From Phycisphaerae bacterium (GTDB lineage Bacteria > Planctomycetota > Phycisphaerae > UBA1845): a DNA stretch of 64,000 nucleotides. The DNA lies in contig JAGFJJ010000014.1 in assembly GCA_024102815.1 (NCBI GenBank), positions 1 to 64,000 on the forward strand, read 5' to 3'. The position numbers and the translations under genes are program-made. The notes under the pieces are model-generated. The model saw only the letters and a program-made list of their open reading frames with translations. It was not told where the DNA came from and ran no database searches. Shown here one piece after another: positions 17,030 through 25,643 of the stretch. Each line of letters begins with the position of its first letter. The stretch's first letter is position 1.

Positions 17030-17941
17030 TCATGTTCCCGCACCCGCACCCCTTCCGGCCTTCCCGTTACGCCTGACGGAACCCGCAGTCGGCTCGCCTG
17101 ACTGGCGTTGCCGGCGACCAACGCGAATGCACTGCGTCAGGATCCCTGCGGCGATCAGGAACGCGCCGACGGCCTGCATGCCGAAGTTGAGGTTGCGGTA
17201 ATCAACGCCCCCGGCGCGAATCGCCAGAAGCCCACCGACGAGCAGCACCAGGGCGACCGTGTGAATCCACCGTCGCGACTGCCCGTGCAACAACAGGTAC
17301 CAGAGCACGGCAACCAGGATCAGTTCGCGAAGCAACGGAAACACGCCAATCCCGTAGCCGATCGACCGCCCAAGCTGCGCCAGGGCGCCCGGCTGAAGCT
17401 TGATACCCTCCGGCGTCGCGACGACCGCCTTCCTCTTGCCCGGCCCCATCGTCTCGCCCTGCGGCGTCTTCACCCAGACATGCGTGAAGTCCGTGACGAT
17501 CTGGGCGTCGTAGCCGAGCCGGGCCAACAGCGACGCCGCCAAGACCGCCCGGCCATCGCAGTCCTCCCGCCCCTTGGCGAGAATCTCGGTGACCGTGGGG
17601 ATATAGTCGGCCGCGCCCCAGGTGTTCCAGTCCCAATCGTATGGGACCTTCTCGTACACGAAGCGTTCGACGACCCCAAGGACCTGGTGCGGATCGGTCA
17701 CGTTTTCCAGTCGCGGACGAAGCTCCTCAACCAGGGGCTCCAGCCCGGGATTGTCCGGCTCCACCAGCGCCTGCGGCGAACGCCACCGCGCTGCATGACG
17801 AACAAACTGATCGGGGTATGGAAAGCAGACCAGAAAGAGTGCCACCAGAAAGAGCAGACCCTTCAAAGGCAACCGCAGCAACGGACGCAGCCGATTGAGG
17901 AAGAGAATTCGCGGGGCTCTGGCGGGACGAAGCTTACTCAT
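17030..17941 (-). CDS. Transglutaminase-like membrane protein
   Basis: A 303-aa protein. An N-terminal hydrophobic helix (about residues 26-42) is followed by a periplasmic transglutaminase-like domain (about 65-175). Candidate catalytic Cys128 lies in GREDCDGRAVLAASLLARLGY and His154 in TDFTHVWVKT, and two or three C-terminal helices (about 205-280) follow. Its start overlaps the comM stop (ATGA), so it is translated after comM. The family includes cysteine proteases and peptidoglycan-related enzymes; the substrate is unknown. The Arg/Gly-rich tail is unusual but short. Confidence 0.7.
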   Translation of the reverse strand: MSKLRPARAPRILFLNRLRPLLRLPLKGLLFLVALFLVCFPYPDQFVRHAARWRSPQALVEPDNPGLEPLVEELRPRLENVTDPHQVLGVVERFVYEKVPYDWDWNTWGAADYIPTVTEILAKGREDCDGRAVLAASLLARLGYDAQIVTDFTHVWVKTPQGETMGPGKRKAVVATPEGIKLQPGALAQLGRSIGYGIGVFPLLRELILVAVLWYLLLHGQSRRWIHTVALVLLVGGLLAIRAGGVDYRNLNFGMQAVGAFLIAAGILTQCIRVGRRQRQSGEPTAGSVRRNGKAGRGAGAGT

Positions 17942-19467
17942 AGCTGGCGGTCGAGGCGCCGATACTGGATGGCTTCCATCACATCTTCGGCACGAATGTC
18001 TGCGCGATCGGCCAGGTCCGCGATGGTCCGGCTCACGCGCAGAATCTTATCGTGCGCTCGGGCGGAGAGTCCAAGCTCGTTAATGGCCTGCCGCAGCACG
18101 GACTCCGCCGCGGCATCGAGCACGCAGGTCGCGCGAACCTGCCGCCCACTCATCCGGCCGTTAGTCAGGGTCGAGTCGCCCTCGAAACGTCTCCGTTGCC
18201 GTTCCCGGGCGCGATGGACCTGTTCGATCATCGAAGAGGACGGCGTACCGTCGCGCGAGCTGCGCAGCTCGGCGAATGTCACGGCCGGCACCTCGAGATG
18301 GATGTCGATGCGGTCGATGAGCGGCCCACTCACACGGCTCACGTAACGCTCGATCTGGAGCGGGCTGCATTTGCACGGCTTGCGCGGGTCGCCGAAGTAC
18401 CCGCAAGGGCAGGGGTTCATGGCGGCCACCAATAAGAAAGACGCAGGGAATCGCGTCGTATTGTGGGCGCGGGCGATGGTAATGTCACCGTCTTCGAGCG
18501 GCTGGCGCAACGCTTCCAGCGCCGTTCGGGAGAACTCTGGAAATTCGTCGAGAAAGAGCACGCCGTGATGGGCCAGCGAAACCTCTCCCGGCTTGGGCAC
18601 CGACCCCCCGCCGACCAGCGCCGGAGTGCTCGCGGAATGGTGCGGTGCGCGAACTGGCCGCGTTGCCAGCAGCGCAATGCGAGGTCGAAGCTCGCCCGCT
18701 ACGGAGTGAATCCGCGTCGTCTCCACGGACTCCGCCAGCGTGAGCGGCGGAAGAATCGTCGGGATCCGCTTCGCCAGCATGGTCTTGCCCGAACCCGGCG
18801 GACCGATCATCAGCACGTTGTGCCGCCCGGCCGCGGCGATGATCAGCGCCCGCTTGACGTGCTCCTGCCCGCGAACGTCGGCGAAATCGCAGTCGTAGGT
18901 GCGCGCCGAAGCGAGGATCGCGCTCAGGTCCACGGCCACGGGTTCGATGGGGAGCTGGCCGGAGAGGAAACCGATCGCCTCCGTGAGCGAGCCGACGGGA
19001 ATCACCTCGATCCCTTCGACGACTGCAGCCTCCGGGGCGTTCTCCACCGGAAGCAGAATGCCACGGTGTTCTCGCTTGGCCGCGAGCATCGCCGCCGAGA
19101 GTGCTCCGCGAATCGGCCGGACGCGACCGTCGAGAGCCAACTCGCCGGCGATGATGTATTCGTGCGTACTGTCGCTGGCGAAGCTGCCCCCCGCCAGGCA
19201 GATGCCCACGGCCATGGGCAGGTCGTAGATCGGCCCTTCCTTGCGGATGTCGGCCGGGGCGAGGTTGATCACCGTGCGGTGGCGGGGAAAGTCGAAGCCG
19301 GAGTTGGCCATGGCGCTGCGGACGCGCTCGACGCTCTCCTTGACGGCCGCGTCGGGCAGGCCGACGACCGTGGGATCACCCATCCCCCGCCGGGCGACGT
19401 CCACCTCGATCTCCACGGGAATGGCGTCGATGCCCTCGAAGGCGATGCTCTGAAGACGGGTGATCAT
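17938..19467 (-). CDS. comM: YifB/ComM-family AAA+ Mg-chelatase-like helicase
   Basis: A 509-aa protein of the ComM family, which in transformable bacteria drives branch migration of incoming single-stranded DNA. An N-terminal Lon-like fold (about 1-170; VVGLPDAAVKES and RHRTVINLAPADIRKEG) is followed by a Mg-chelatase-type AAA+ core with GPPGSGKTMLAKRIP (Walker A) and HHGVLFLDEFPEF (Walker B). A Cys-rich insert (CPCGYFGDPRKPCKC) and a C-terminal domain follow. The length and motifs are normal. No other competence genes are nearby. Confidence 0.92.
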   Translation of the reverse strand: MITRLQSIAFEGIDAIPVEIEVDVARRGMGDPTVVGLPDAAVKESVERVRSAMANSGFDFPRHRTVINLAPADIRKEGPIYDLPMAVGICLAGGSFASDSTHEYIIAGELALDGRVRPIRGALSAAMLAAKREHRGILLPVENAPEAAVVEGIEVIPVGSLTEAIGFLSGQLPIEPVAVDLSAILASARTYDCDFADVRGQEHVKRALIIAAAGRHNVLMIGPPGSGKTMLAKRIPTILPPLTLAESVETTRIHSVAGELRPRIALLATRPVRAPHHSASTPALVGGGSVPKPGEVSLAHHGVLFLDEFPEFSRTALEALRQPLEDGDITIARAHNTTRFPASFLLVAAMNPCPCGYFGDPRKPCKCSPLQIERYVSRVSGPLIDRIDIHLEVPAVTFAELRSSRDGTPSSSMIEQVHRARERQRRRFEGDSTLTNGRMSGRQVRATCVLDAAAESVLRQAINELGLSARAHDKILRVSRTIADLADRADIRAEDVMEAIQYRRLDRQL

Positions 19468-19542
19468 GGGCGAGGATTATACACGGAGAGGACGGAAGCG
19501 GGGATGGGAAGCAGAGTGAGGCAACCGAACCATCTTCTGAGC

Positions 19543-19560
19543 CGCAGGCTTTAGCCTGCG
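19543..19560. repeat. Short REP-like palindrome CGCAGGCT-TT-AGCCTGCG
   Basis: A perfect 8-bp inverted repeat with a 2-nt centre lies in the convergent-looking intergenic stretch past the stop of the gene at 19598. I found no second copy in the window, so a repeat family is only a guess. It could act as a weak 3' hairpin. Confidence 0.35.
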
Positions 19561-19597
19561 CGAACGCAGGAAGCGAGAACTGAATCCGAAACCGCGG

Positions 19598-20116
19598 TCA
19601 TGACTTCGTCGATGCCCCGCACTCCGGACAGGTGCCTGAGACATTGCCCTGAAGATCATAGGCGCAATTGAGGCAAAGGCCGCGCCGCCGACGAATGTAC
19701 CGTCGAGCTCGAAACATCAAAATGCTCAAGCCTGGATAGAGCGCCGCGACAATCGCGGTCGCCCGCAGGTCAACCAGAACATCACATCGCCGGTACGCGC
19801 TCGGCTGCCAGTACCACGAAACGCACACGCCCGGAAACGCAATAGTTCTGTACCCGTCGTTCGCGATCACGAAACCGAAGCCAAATCCCGCTGGAATGGG
19901 CACGTAATAGCCGAACGCTGCACGCATCGGACCACCCATGACTTTCGAACGATTGCTCTCGTAGTACCAGCGCACTCCACCGCCTCGAAGCTCGACCCAC
20001 TGCGCGCCCTTGTTCCACACCTGACTGACGTGAATCGGATGCCAAAAAGAAACCATGTACGCCAACGCGAGAAGAATGGATGTAAACGCGAAAACGGCTT
20101 TGATTCTGGCTCGCAT
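19598..20116 (-). CDS. Small membrane protein with C-terminal zinc ribbon
   Basis: A 172-aa protein of unknown function. N-terminal hydrophobic helix (about 8-26), a Trp/Tyr/Gly-rich extracytoplasmic middle, a second helix (about 118-137), a basic stretch (RARRYIRRRR), then a zinc-ribbon-like tail with two Cys pairs: CLNCAYDL and CPECG. The CxxCxYDLxGNxSGxCPECG signature recurs in small planctomycete membrane proteins, as I recall. ATG 20116 has an extended -10 candidate upstream. Function not recognised. Confidence 0.7.
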   Translation of the reverse strand: MRARIKAVFAFTSILLALAYMVSFWHPIHVSQVWNKGAQWVELRGGGVRWYYESNRSKVMGGPMRAAFGYYVPIPAGFGFGFVIANDGYRTIAFPGVCVSWYWQPSAYRRCDVLVDLRATAIVAALYPGLSILMFRARRYIRRRRGLCLNCAYDLQGNVSGTCPECGASTKS

Positions 20117-20180
20117 CGCTGCGCAACCTCAGGATTCAATGGGACGGCCAAGCACTCGGGCACGTCATCGCCTGCCCTCT

Positions 20181-20189
20181 ATTGTAGCA
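20181..20189 (-). promoter_or_regulatory. Extended -10 promoter candidate (TGCTACAAT)
   Basis: On the minus strand TGC-TACAAT lies about 65 nt before the ATG at 20116. No good -35 element is evident, as expected of an extended -10 promoter. TGCTACAAT also occurs at 46809-46817. Confidence 0.4.
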
Positions 20190-20306
20190 CGGTCGACCTT
20201 GGGTTCCTCCCGCGTCGCGGTCTCCGGCGGGCAGGATTCACGGCCGGCGACCCGCTGCATCCGCGTTCCGCATTCACCATTCCGCATTCGCCGGCACAGC
20301 TCACCC

Positions 20307-21197
20307 TCATCCCATCGCCCCGTTGGATATCGCAAAGATATGATGTACATCGACGGCGGCGCCGGGTTCACCCCAGACCATTCGCAGGCACGGCGGCCGC
20401 TGCACAAATCCCCTGCGGGCCAGCAATTCGATCGCGGCTAAGTTGCTCTCCGGCACAGCCGCAACTATCGCCTGTGTTCCAAAGGCATCGATCGCCGTTT
20501 CAAGTAGCAGGTCGGCCGTCGCCGCGTCCCATGCCACACATGGCCCGATGCGAACTCCCAGCGTCGACGGCTGTGTGATGAGGTACCCGCGAAGTACGTC
20601 GTCGGATTCGACCTTCCACGCTTCGGGGGCGCTCGCCAGAAGTTTGCTCAAAAGGCTCGATCGGTCGTCGCCGAAGAACGGCCCATCGAACGCGACAACG
20701 GCTTCCAGGTCGCTTGCGAAGAGTCGTTTCACAGCCTCGGGGCAGCCCGAGGTGGGTGAATCGATGCGTCGCGGCGTTGGGCCGATTGAGGTCACCGCAG
20801 CGCCTGGACGGAAGAACCGCGGCGAGACGAACTCATCCACGAAGCCCAGCCGCCGGTAGAGGGGGATTCCCGCCGGATCGGCCTCCAGTCGCAGCGTGCG
20901 AACGCCGCGGCCGGTCTGGTGTTCCATGGCCCGCTCCATGAGCATCGCACCGACCCCCCGCCCGCGATATTCCGGTACGACGATCAGATTGCCGATCCAG
21001 GCGGTCTCGTCGTGCCGCAGCGTGGTAATCATGCCCACGGCTCGCCTGTCTGCCTCGGCAATGAACGCACCCTGCGGCTCGAGTTCAAGCGTTGTCCGAA
21101 ATAGCTCAGCCGTGGCGTCCCAGCCCTCCCGGCCGGTCTGGACGAGGGCGAAGCCAATATCGCCGGATGTGAAATGACGGATGTCGGCGGCGGTCAT
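20307..21197 (-). CDS. GNAT N-acetyltransferase with C-terminal second domain
   Basis: A 296-aa protein. The first half is a GNAT acetyltransferase: the acetyl-CoA loop V-PEYRGRGVGAMLMERA near residue 75 and a LYRRLGF motif near 112. The second half (about 150-285) looks like the YitH/HolE-type acetyltransferase extra domain, with a VDEFVSPRFF link and a late RRGFVQRPPCLRMVWG segment. Substrate unknown. It stands alone on the minus strand. Confidence 0.85.
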   Translation of the reverse strand: MTAADIRHFTSGDIGFALVQTGREGWDATAELFRTTLELEPQGAFIAEADRRAVGMITTLRHDETAWIGNLIVVPEYRGRGVGAMLMERAMEHQTGRGVRTLRLEADPAGIPLYRRLGFVDEFVSPRFFRPGAAVTSIGPTPRRIDSPTSGCPEAVKRLFASDLEAVVAFDGPFFGDDRSSLLSKLLASAPEAWKVESDDVLRGYLITQPSTLGVRIGPCVAWDAATADLLLETAIDAFGTQAIVAAVPESNLAAIELLARRGFVQRPPCLRMVWGEPGAAVDVHHIFAISNGAMG

Positions 21198-21282
21198 GGT
21201 CGGCCATGCTGGATCGCCTCGACTTGGAAATCAAGTCAGAAGGTCGCCGGAAGGCGAGTTTGCTAGCCCGCCAAGCGCCCCC

Positions 21283-22680
21283 CTACAGCAGCGAGAAGTA
21301 CGTCCCGCAGGCCAGGTCGAAGCCGGCGTCGGACATCACGGCCGAGTCGCCGTGGTAGCGGGCCTGGTTGACCAGTTGCAGTATCAGGTCGCGCGGATGG
21401 CAGCAGCGGAAGGAGCGATTATTTGCCCGGTAATGCTTCTCAATCAGACGATCGACACACCCCTCGTCATAAGGCACCTCGAATGTCGCCGCGGTCATTT
21501 GCAGAAGAGCGCGGAACTCTTCCTCGTTGGGGTCGGGCACGTTGATCTTGTAAGGAATTCGCCGCAGGAACGCATCGTCGACGAGCTCACGCGGCTCAAG
21601 GTTGGTGGAGAAGACGATGAGCTGATCGAACGGCACCTGCAACTTCTTTCCGCTGTGCATCGTGAGGTAGTCGATGCGCTTTTCGAGCGGAACAATCCAG
21701 CGGTTGAGCAGTTCGATGGGAGGCACGCGTTGCCGGCCGAAGTCGTCGATCACCAGCGTGCCGCAGTTGCTCTTGAGCTGAATGGGCGGCTCGGTGATCT
21801 TCGTGAAGTGGTTGTAGCGAAGCTCCAGGGAATCGAGTGTAAGCTCTCCACCGACAACGATCGTCGGGCGACGGATCTTCAGCCACCTCGGATCGTGCGC
21901 TCGCCCCTTGATCAGCGAAGGCCGGTGCGCCGGATCAGGCTCGTGGCACTGGGGATCGAACAAGAGGACGATTTCGCCCTCGACCAAGATCGTTCGGGGA
22001 ATCCAGATCTGTGTACCGAAGCAGCGCGTGATTCGCTCTGCGATGCTGGTCTTGCCGTTGCCCGGATTGCCGAAGAGGAACAACCCACGGCCGGAATTCA
22101 CGGCCGGTCCGAGCTGCTCCATGATCTCTTCGCGAATGAGCAGTTCCCCAAACGCCTGTCGCAGGTCGCCCGGGCCCGGCTGCTCGCCCAATATGCTTTG
22201 CGCCTGTACGGATTCGACATAGCGAGCAAATGGAACCGGTGCCGGACCGGCGTACGTACACTCCTCGAGATAGCGGTTCGCCCGTTCGCGCCCGCTCTCC
22301 GTAAGCACATACTGAAAGTCGCCCATCGAGGCCGATCCCTTGTAGACCACGAACTGCCGACTTTTCAGCGAGTTGAGCAACTCAATCGTCGACTTGACCG
22401 GGAGGCACAGATCACGCGACATGCCTCGACCGGTGTTCGCGCCCACCGCAAACAGGTGCTTGAGAACCAGCGACTCGACAAGTGCGTCCGATAACCCCGC
22501 CTGTTCGAACGTCTCCGGCTCCTCGGGGAAGAACGTGGGTAATTCCAACGCCGGAGCCTCTGGTGCGTCCGTATCCGCTCCGGCCGGCGATTTCGATCCC
22601 TGGGCAACGGCCTGGGCCAAAATTCCTGCCCGGTCCGCCAGCGCCGCACTGGATGCCTCTTGGGAGAATTGTTCGCTCAT
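21283..22680 (-). CDS. AAA-family ATPase of the Flp-pilus-associated chaperone type
   Basis: A protein of about 465 aa. An acidic N-terminal third precedes a winged-helix-like region (about 75-130, with LLNSLKSRQFVVYKGSASMG). Then comes an AAA+ core with Walker A GNPGNGKTSIAERI (near 207), Walker B TLVIDDFGRQ (near 288), and sensor-like VFSTNLEPRELVDDAFLRRIP. ATG 22680 is chosen because AGGG lies 9 nt upstream; a TTG two codons earlier is less likely. I recall such proteins being annotated as ATPases associated with Flp pilus assembly in planctomycetes. This window carries a tad operon 18 kb away, but a link is only inferred. Confidence 0.7.
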   Translation of the reverse strand: MSEQFSQEASSAALADRAGILAQAVAQGSKSPAGADTDAPEAPALELPTFFPEEPETFEQAGLSDALVESLVLKHLFAVGANTGRGMSRDLCLPVKSTIELLNSLKSRQFVVYKGSASMGDFQYVLTESGRERANRYLEECTYAGPAPVPFARYVESVQAQSILGEQPGPGDLRQAFGELLIREEIMEQLGPAVNSGRGLFLFGNPGNGKTSIAERITRCFGTQIWIPRTILVEGEIVLLFDPQCHEPDPAHRPSLIKGRAHDPRWLKIRRPTIVVGGELTLDSLELRYNHFTKITEPPIQLKSNCGTLVIDDFGRQRVPPIELLNRWIVPLEKRIDYLTMHSGKKLQVPFDQLIVFSTNLEPRELVDDAFLRRIPYKINVPDPNEEEFRALLQMTAATFEVPYDEGCVDRLIEKHYRANNRSFRCCHPRDLILQLVNQARYHGDSAVMSDAGFDLACGTYFSLL

Positions 22681-22904
22681 GCTCAACGTCCCTTTTCAGT
22701 TGTGCACCCTTATCGGTCGTCGATGGCCGCAGCCAACCCTTGTGATTGGATCGACCAGCGGCAGGACGGGCATGAGGAGTCAGGAATGGACTCGATAAAT
22801 CACGGAATGGCACAGACCGTGCGCGGATCGCAACGCGGGGCGATCATGCCCCACGCGTATGCGATTCGATCACCAAAGGACGGTCGCCCGGATTGCCGGA
22901 AAGG

Positions 22905-23396
22905 TCAGTACGAGAGTCCGTTCTTGCGAATGTGCACGTACGGGCGCTCCGATCCCTGGGAGGCAGCGGCCGTGACCTCGGCAATGCACACGTCGTGATC
23001 TCCGGCGGTGACCATTTGGCGAACATTGCAAGCCAGATGAGCCACGCACGATGTGATCAGCGGGCCGTAATCCGACGGCGCCACGTCCAGGCCGGCGAAG
23101 GAATCCTCTTCGGCCGAGAACCCTTTGGCGAAGTGCTTGAACATCGGCGCCGGATCCGGACCGATGACATTGAGCACGAACCGCCCGCTGCCGCGGACCA
23201 GCTCCGCCGCAGGCCGCCCGTGCTTGATGCACGCCGTGATCATCGGGGGCTCGAACGCCGCTTGCTGGACCCACGAAACCAGCAATCCGTTGGATTTCCC
23301 ACTGTGTTGGGTGGTGAGGACAAAGCAGCCACTGGCGACACGCCCGACGGCCGCCCCGATGGTATCGAGTTCGTTGGATAACTGGATGGTCTTCAT
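22905..23396 (-). CDS. Flavin reductase-like FMN-binding protein
   Basis: A protein of about 163 aa with a split-barrel flavin reductase domain. It contains GRVASGCFVLTTQHSGKSNGLLVSW near the N-terminus, MITACIKHG, a Phe-rich middle, and HDVCIAEVTAAASQG near the end. These match NAD(P)H:FMN reductases and flavoredoxin-like proteins. ATG 23396 follows AAAGGTGA by a suitable distance; a longer frame upstream is not family sequence. It diverges from the ACT gene at 23586. Confidence 0.8.
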   Translation of the reverse strand: MKTIQLSNELDTIGAAVGRVASGCFVLTTQHSGKSNGLLVSWVQQAAFEPPMITACIKHGRPAAELVRGSGRFVLNVIGPDPAPMFKHFAKGFSAEEDSFAGLDVAPSDYGPLITSCVAHLACNVRQMVTAGDHDVCIAEVTAAASQGSERPYVHIRKNGLSY

Positions 23397-23585
23397 GAGG
23401 TTCACCTTTTCTTGCATTGGCAGGATCGTACGCATCGCCCTGCATTTCAACAAGGGCCGCGCGTTGCCTGCGATTTCCACGCCTGCTAGCATCCGCCCAA
23501 CACTCAATAGCCCCGGATGCGGTTGGCGGAGACGCACCGGCGGCCCACGGAGAAATGGCAGAACTTCGCCGGAGAGGACCGCATC

Positions 23586-23987
23586 GTGCGCGCAGCCGCC
23601 GACGAACAGCTTTCGGCCTTCCTGGCCAACAAACCCGGCATGATTGCCGGGCTCTGCCAGCAACTCTCGGACGCAGGCGTGACCATCCGCGCCATGGCCG
23701 TTCTGGACACCGTGGACATCGGCACAGTGCGTATGGTCGTGGATAACGTAGAGGCGGCCAAGGAAGCCCTGAACCACGCCGGGGCCGCGTACGTATCGGT
23801 CCCCGTTATCTGCATTCCCATACCCAACCGCCCGGGTGGCTTCGGAGCAATCGCCCGATGCCTTGGCCGGCGTGACATCAACATCGACTATTTCTACGCT
23901 ACGTCCGGCATCGAGGGCGGGTTCGCCCTGGGAGTGTTTCGCGTTTCAGACCGCGATCGCGCCTTGGAGATTGACTTCCCCGAGTAG
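23586..23987 (+). CDS. ACT-domain protein with two ACT repeats
   Basis: A protein of about 133 aa made of two tandem ACT domains: residues about 5-65 (FLANKPGMIAGLCQQLSDAGVTI) and about 70-133 (PIPNRPGGFGAIARCLGRRDINI). It has no catalytic partner domain, so it is likely a ligand-sensing regulatory subunit, as in other stand-alone tandem-ACT proteins. GTG 23586 has AGAGG 8 nt upstream and begins the domain. Further upstream sequence is not ACT-like. Confidence 0.75.
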   Translation: MRAAADEQLSAFLANKPGMIAGLCQQLSDAGVTIRAMAVLDTVDIGTVRMVVDNVEAAKEALNHAGAAYVSVPVICIPIPNRPGGFGAIARCLGRRDINIDYFYATSGIEGGFALGVFRVSDRDRALEIDFPE

Positions 23988-24022
23988 ATGGGACCCCGCC
24001 AAGCCTTTCGACGCCGATGGCG

Positions 24023-24895
24023 TCAGACCGCCAATGCCGTCTCTTGTTGCCCCAGCCCCGTCAGGTAGACGTCGTAGCGGACCGTTCGGCCCGAGTAGCA
24101 GATGTCCACTTTTTCGGCCAATGCGGGGTGGTGCCGAAGCCGCTTGACCACGACCCGGCGACCGGCCGTTTTGCGAGCAATCGCAAGCAGGGAGCCACTG
24201 TCCTCGTCCTCGCCGACCAGGCGCCGGAGGATACGCATCTCCGCCCCGCCAGCCGCTGATTTCCGCCGCGTCGTATACATCGGATCGATGTATACGACGT
24301 CCGGGCGGGCATTCTCGGAGAACGCTCTCAGAACCGATGCGGACTCCCCGCAGACTAGGTCCAAACGGGCTATCGCTTTCCGCAGTGATTCGTCCGCGCT
24401 GTTCGTAGCACGATCCATCGCGTCGCGAAGCATTTCGCACAAAACCGGAGAGCGCTCCACGGCCGTAACGCGACAGCCCAGACAGCACAACTGAAACGCA
24501 TCCCGCCCCAAGCCGGCGGTGCAGTCCAGCACGTCTATGCTCTCTCCCTTAACGCCTACCGCGCGAGCCAGGGGTTGCCGCCGGGATTGCGCCGACCATC
24601 GCCGAAAGCCCGGCGTTCCCGAATCGAAATCCACGCGAATGGGCGATAGCTTGACATCACCCGCATCCTGAAGGGCAAGCCCGTCGCGCAATACCCAGAG
24701 CCGCAGTTCGTCAACGGCAGATGCGGCGCTCTGCCCTCGGCGACCGCGCTTCGTACTCAGCGCGTTACCGGACAATTCGCGCACCGGCAGATTCAACTGC
24801 CGGGCGATTGCTTCGGATCGGGCTGTCAGCGCATCATTTCCCGGCGGATAGGCCACGATGACGGTTGGCGCTGACTTGGGTGAATGGTCTTCCAT
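24023..24895 (-). CDS. rsmJ: 16S rRNA (guanine-1516-N2)-methyltransferase RsmJ
   Basis: A protein of about 290 aa. The SAM-dependent fold shows DCTAGLGRDAFQLCCLG (SAM motif I), an acidic VERSP end of strand 2, the catalytic-type VYIDPMYTTRRKSA, and C-terminal GRRVVVKRLRHHP. Together these match RsmJ, which methylates G1516 of 16S rRNA. The ATG at 24895 overlaps the preceding stop as TGATG, arguing for translational coupling with the upstream exosortase partner. The extra N-terminal frame upstream is not used. Confidence 0.85.
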   Translation of the reverse strand: MEDHSPKSAPTVIVAYPPGNDALTARSEAIARQLNLPVRELSGNALSTKRGRRGQSAASAVDELRLWVLRDGLALQDAGDVKLSPIRVDFDSGTPGFRRWSAQSRRQPLARAVGVKGESIDVLDCTAGLGRDAFQLCCLGCRVTAVERSPVLCEMLRDAMDRATNSADESLRKAIARLDLVCGESASVLRAFSENARPDVVYIDPMYTTRRKSAAGGAEMRILRRLVGEDEDSGSLLAIARKTAGRRVVVKRLRHHPALAEKVDICYSGRTVRYDVYLTGLGQQETALAV

Positions 24896-25605
24896 CAGGC
24901 ATTGCGTCGCATTCGCCTGTTCCGTTCCTTCTGTTCCGGGCGATGCGAGGCCCGCGTGGCGGATTCTGGTCCTGCCGTCTTCGAAGTTGATTCGACAAGC
25001 GTTGTTCGCCACCTATCGACGTCGCGAGGCCGGATCGTGACCAGAATCCAGAACACCGTCGGAACGGCGTACCGAGTCGTCGTGGACTGCGTGAACGTCG
25101 CTTCCAGAAAACTGACAAATCGCTTGAACCACGGGCTGAAATCATACATTCCCAACGGTGGGCCGGAACTGAAGTTGTCCAGGAGCATCAGGTAGACGCC
25201 CATCGCGATGAAGAAGTGGACAAGCACGAGCCCCAGGCCAAGCGCCACGAACCGGCGCCCCCATGGCACCGGCGTAGCCAGCACCAAACTGCACAACATG
25301 ATCGTCGGCGCATAACCGATGTACTTGGTTCCGAAGGGTACGGCTGCTACCTGTTTTGTCTGCCGGTTGCCTATCTGCATCTCGGAGTCCCAATCGGGGT
25401 GCGGCGTTTCCCGAGGGGCGAATTTCACCAACCCGGCCGGACCAAAATCGCGGAACACATCACCGGCAACACTGCGGAATACGTCGCCATACCAGGAACC
25501 GACCAGCAGCCAAAGAGCCAGAAACGCCCCATACGCGACAAAAAGGCGCGCAAAGAAACCGCCGACGAGCTGAAACCGCGACACTCGCTGTTCACGCTTG
25601 ACCAT
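24895..25605 (-). CDS. Exosortase-associated membrane protein
   Basis: A protein of about 236 aa with two N-terminal and two central hydrophobic segments (about 14-36, 100-118, 125-150) and a basic cytoplasmic tail. A long extracytoplasmic loop follows the first helix. It lies 38 nt after a gene of the exosortase family and just before rsmJ. The layout matches the membrane proteins that accompany exosortase H-type enzymes, as I recall the family. It has no motif of its own that fixes the function. ATG 25605 is one of several possible starts. Confidence 0.6.
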   Translation of the reverse strand: MVKREQRVSRFQLVGGFFARLFVAYGAFLALWLLVGSWYGDVFRSVAGDVFRDFGPAGLVKFAPRETPHPDWDSEMQIGNRQTKQVAAVPFGTKYIGYAPTIMLCSLVLATPVPWGRRFVALGLGLVLVHFFIAMGVYLMLLDNFSSGPPLGMYDFSPWFKRFVSFLEATFTQSTTTRYAVPTVFWILVTIRPRDVDRWRTTLVESTSKTAGPESATRASHRPEQKERNRRMRRNA

Positions 25606-25643
25606 ATTCGCTAATGAGAGGCACAAGCATATCGCAGGGCACG

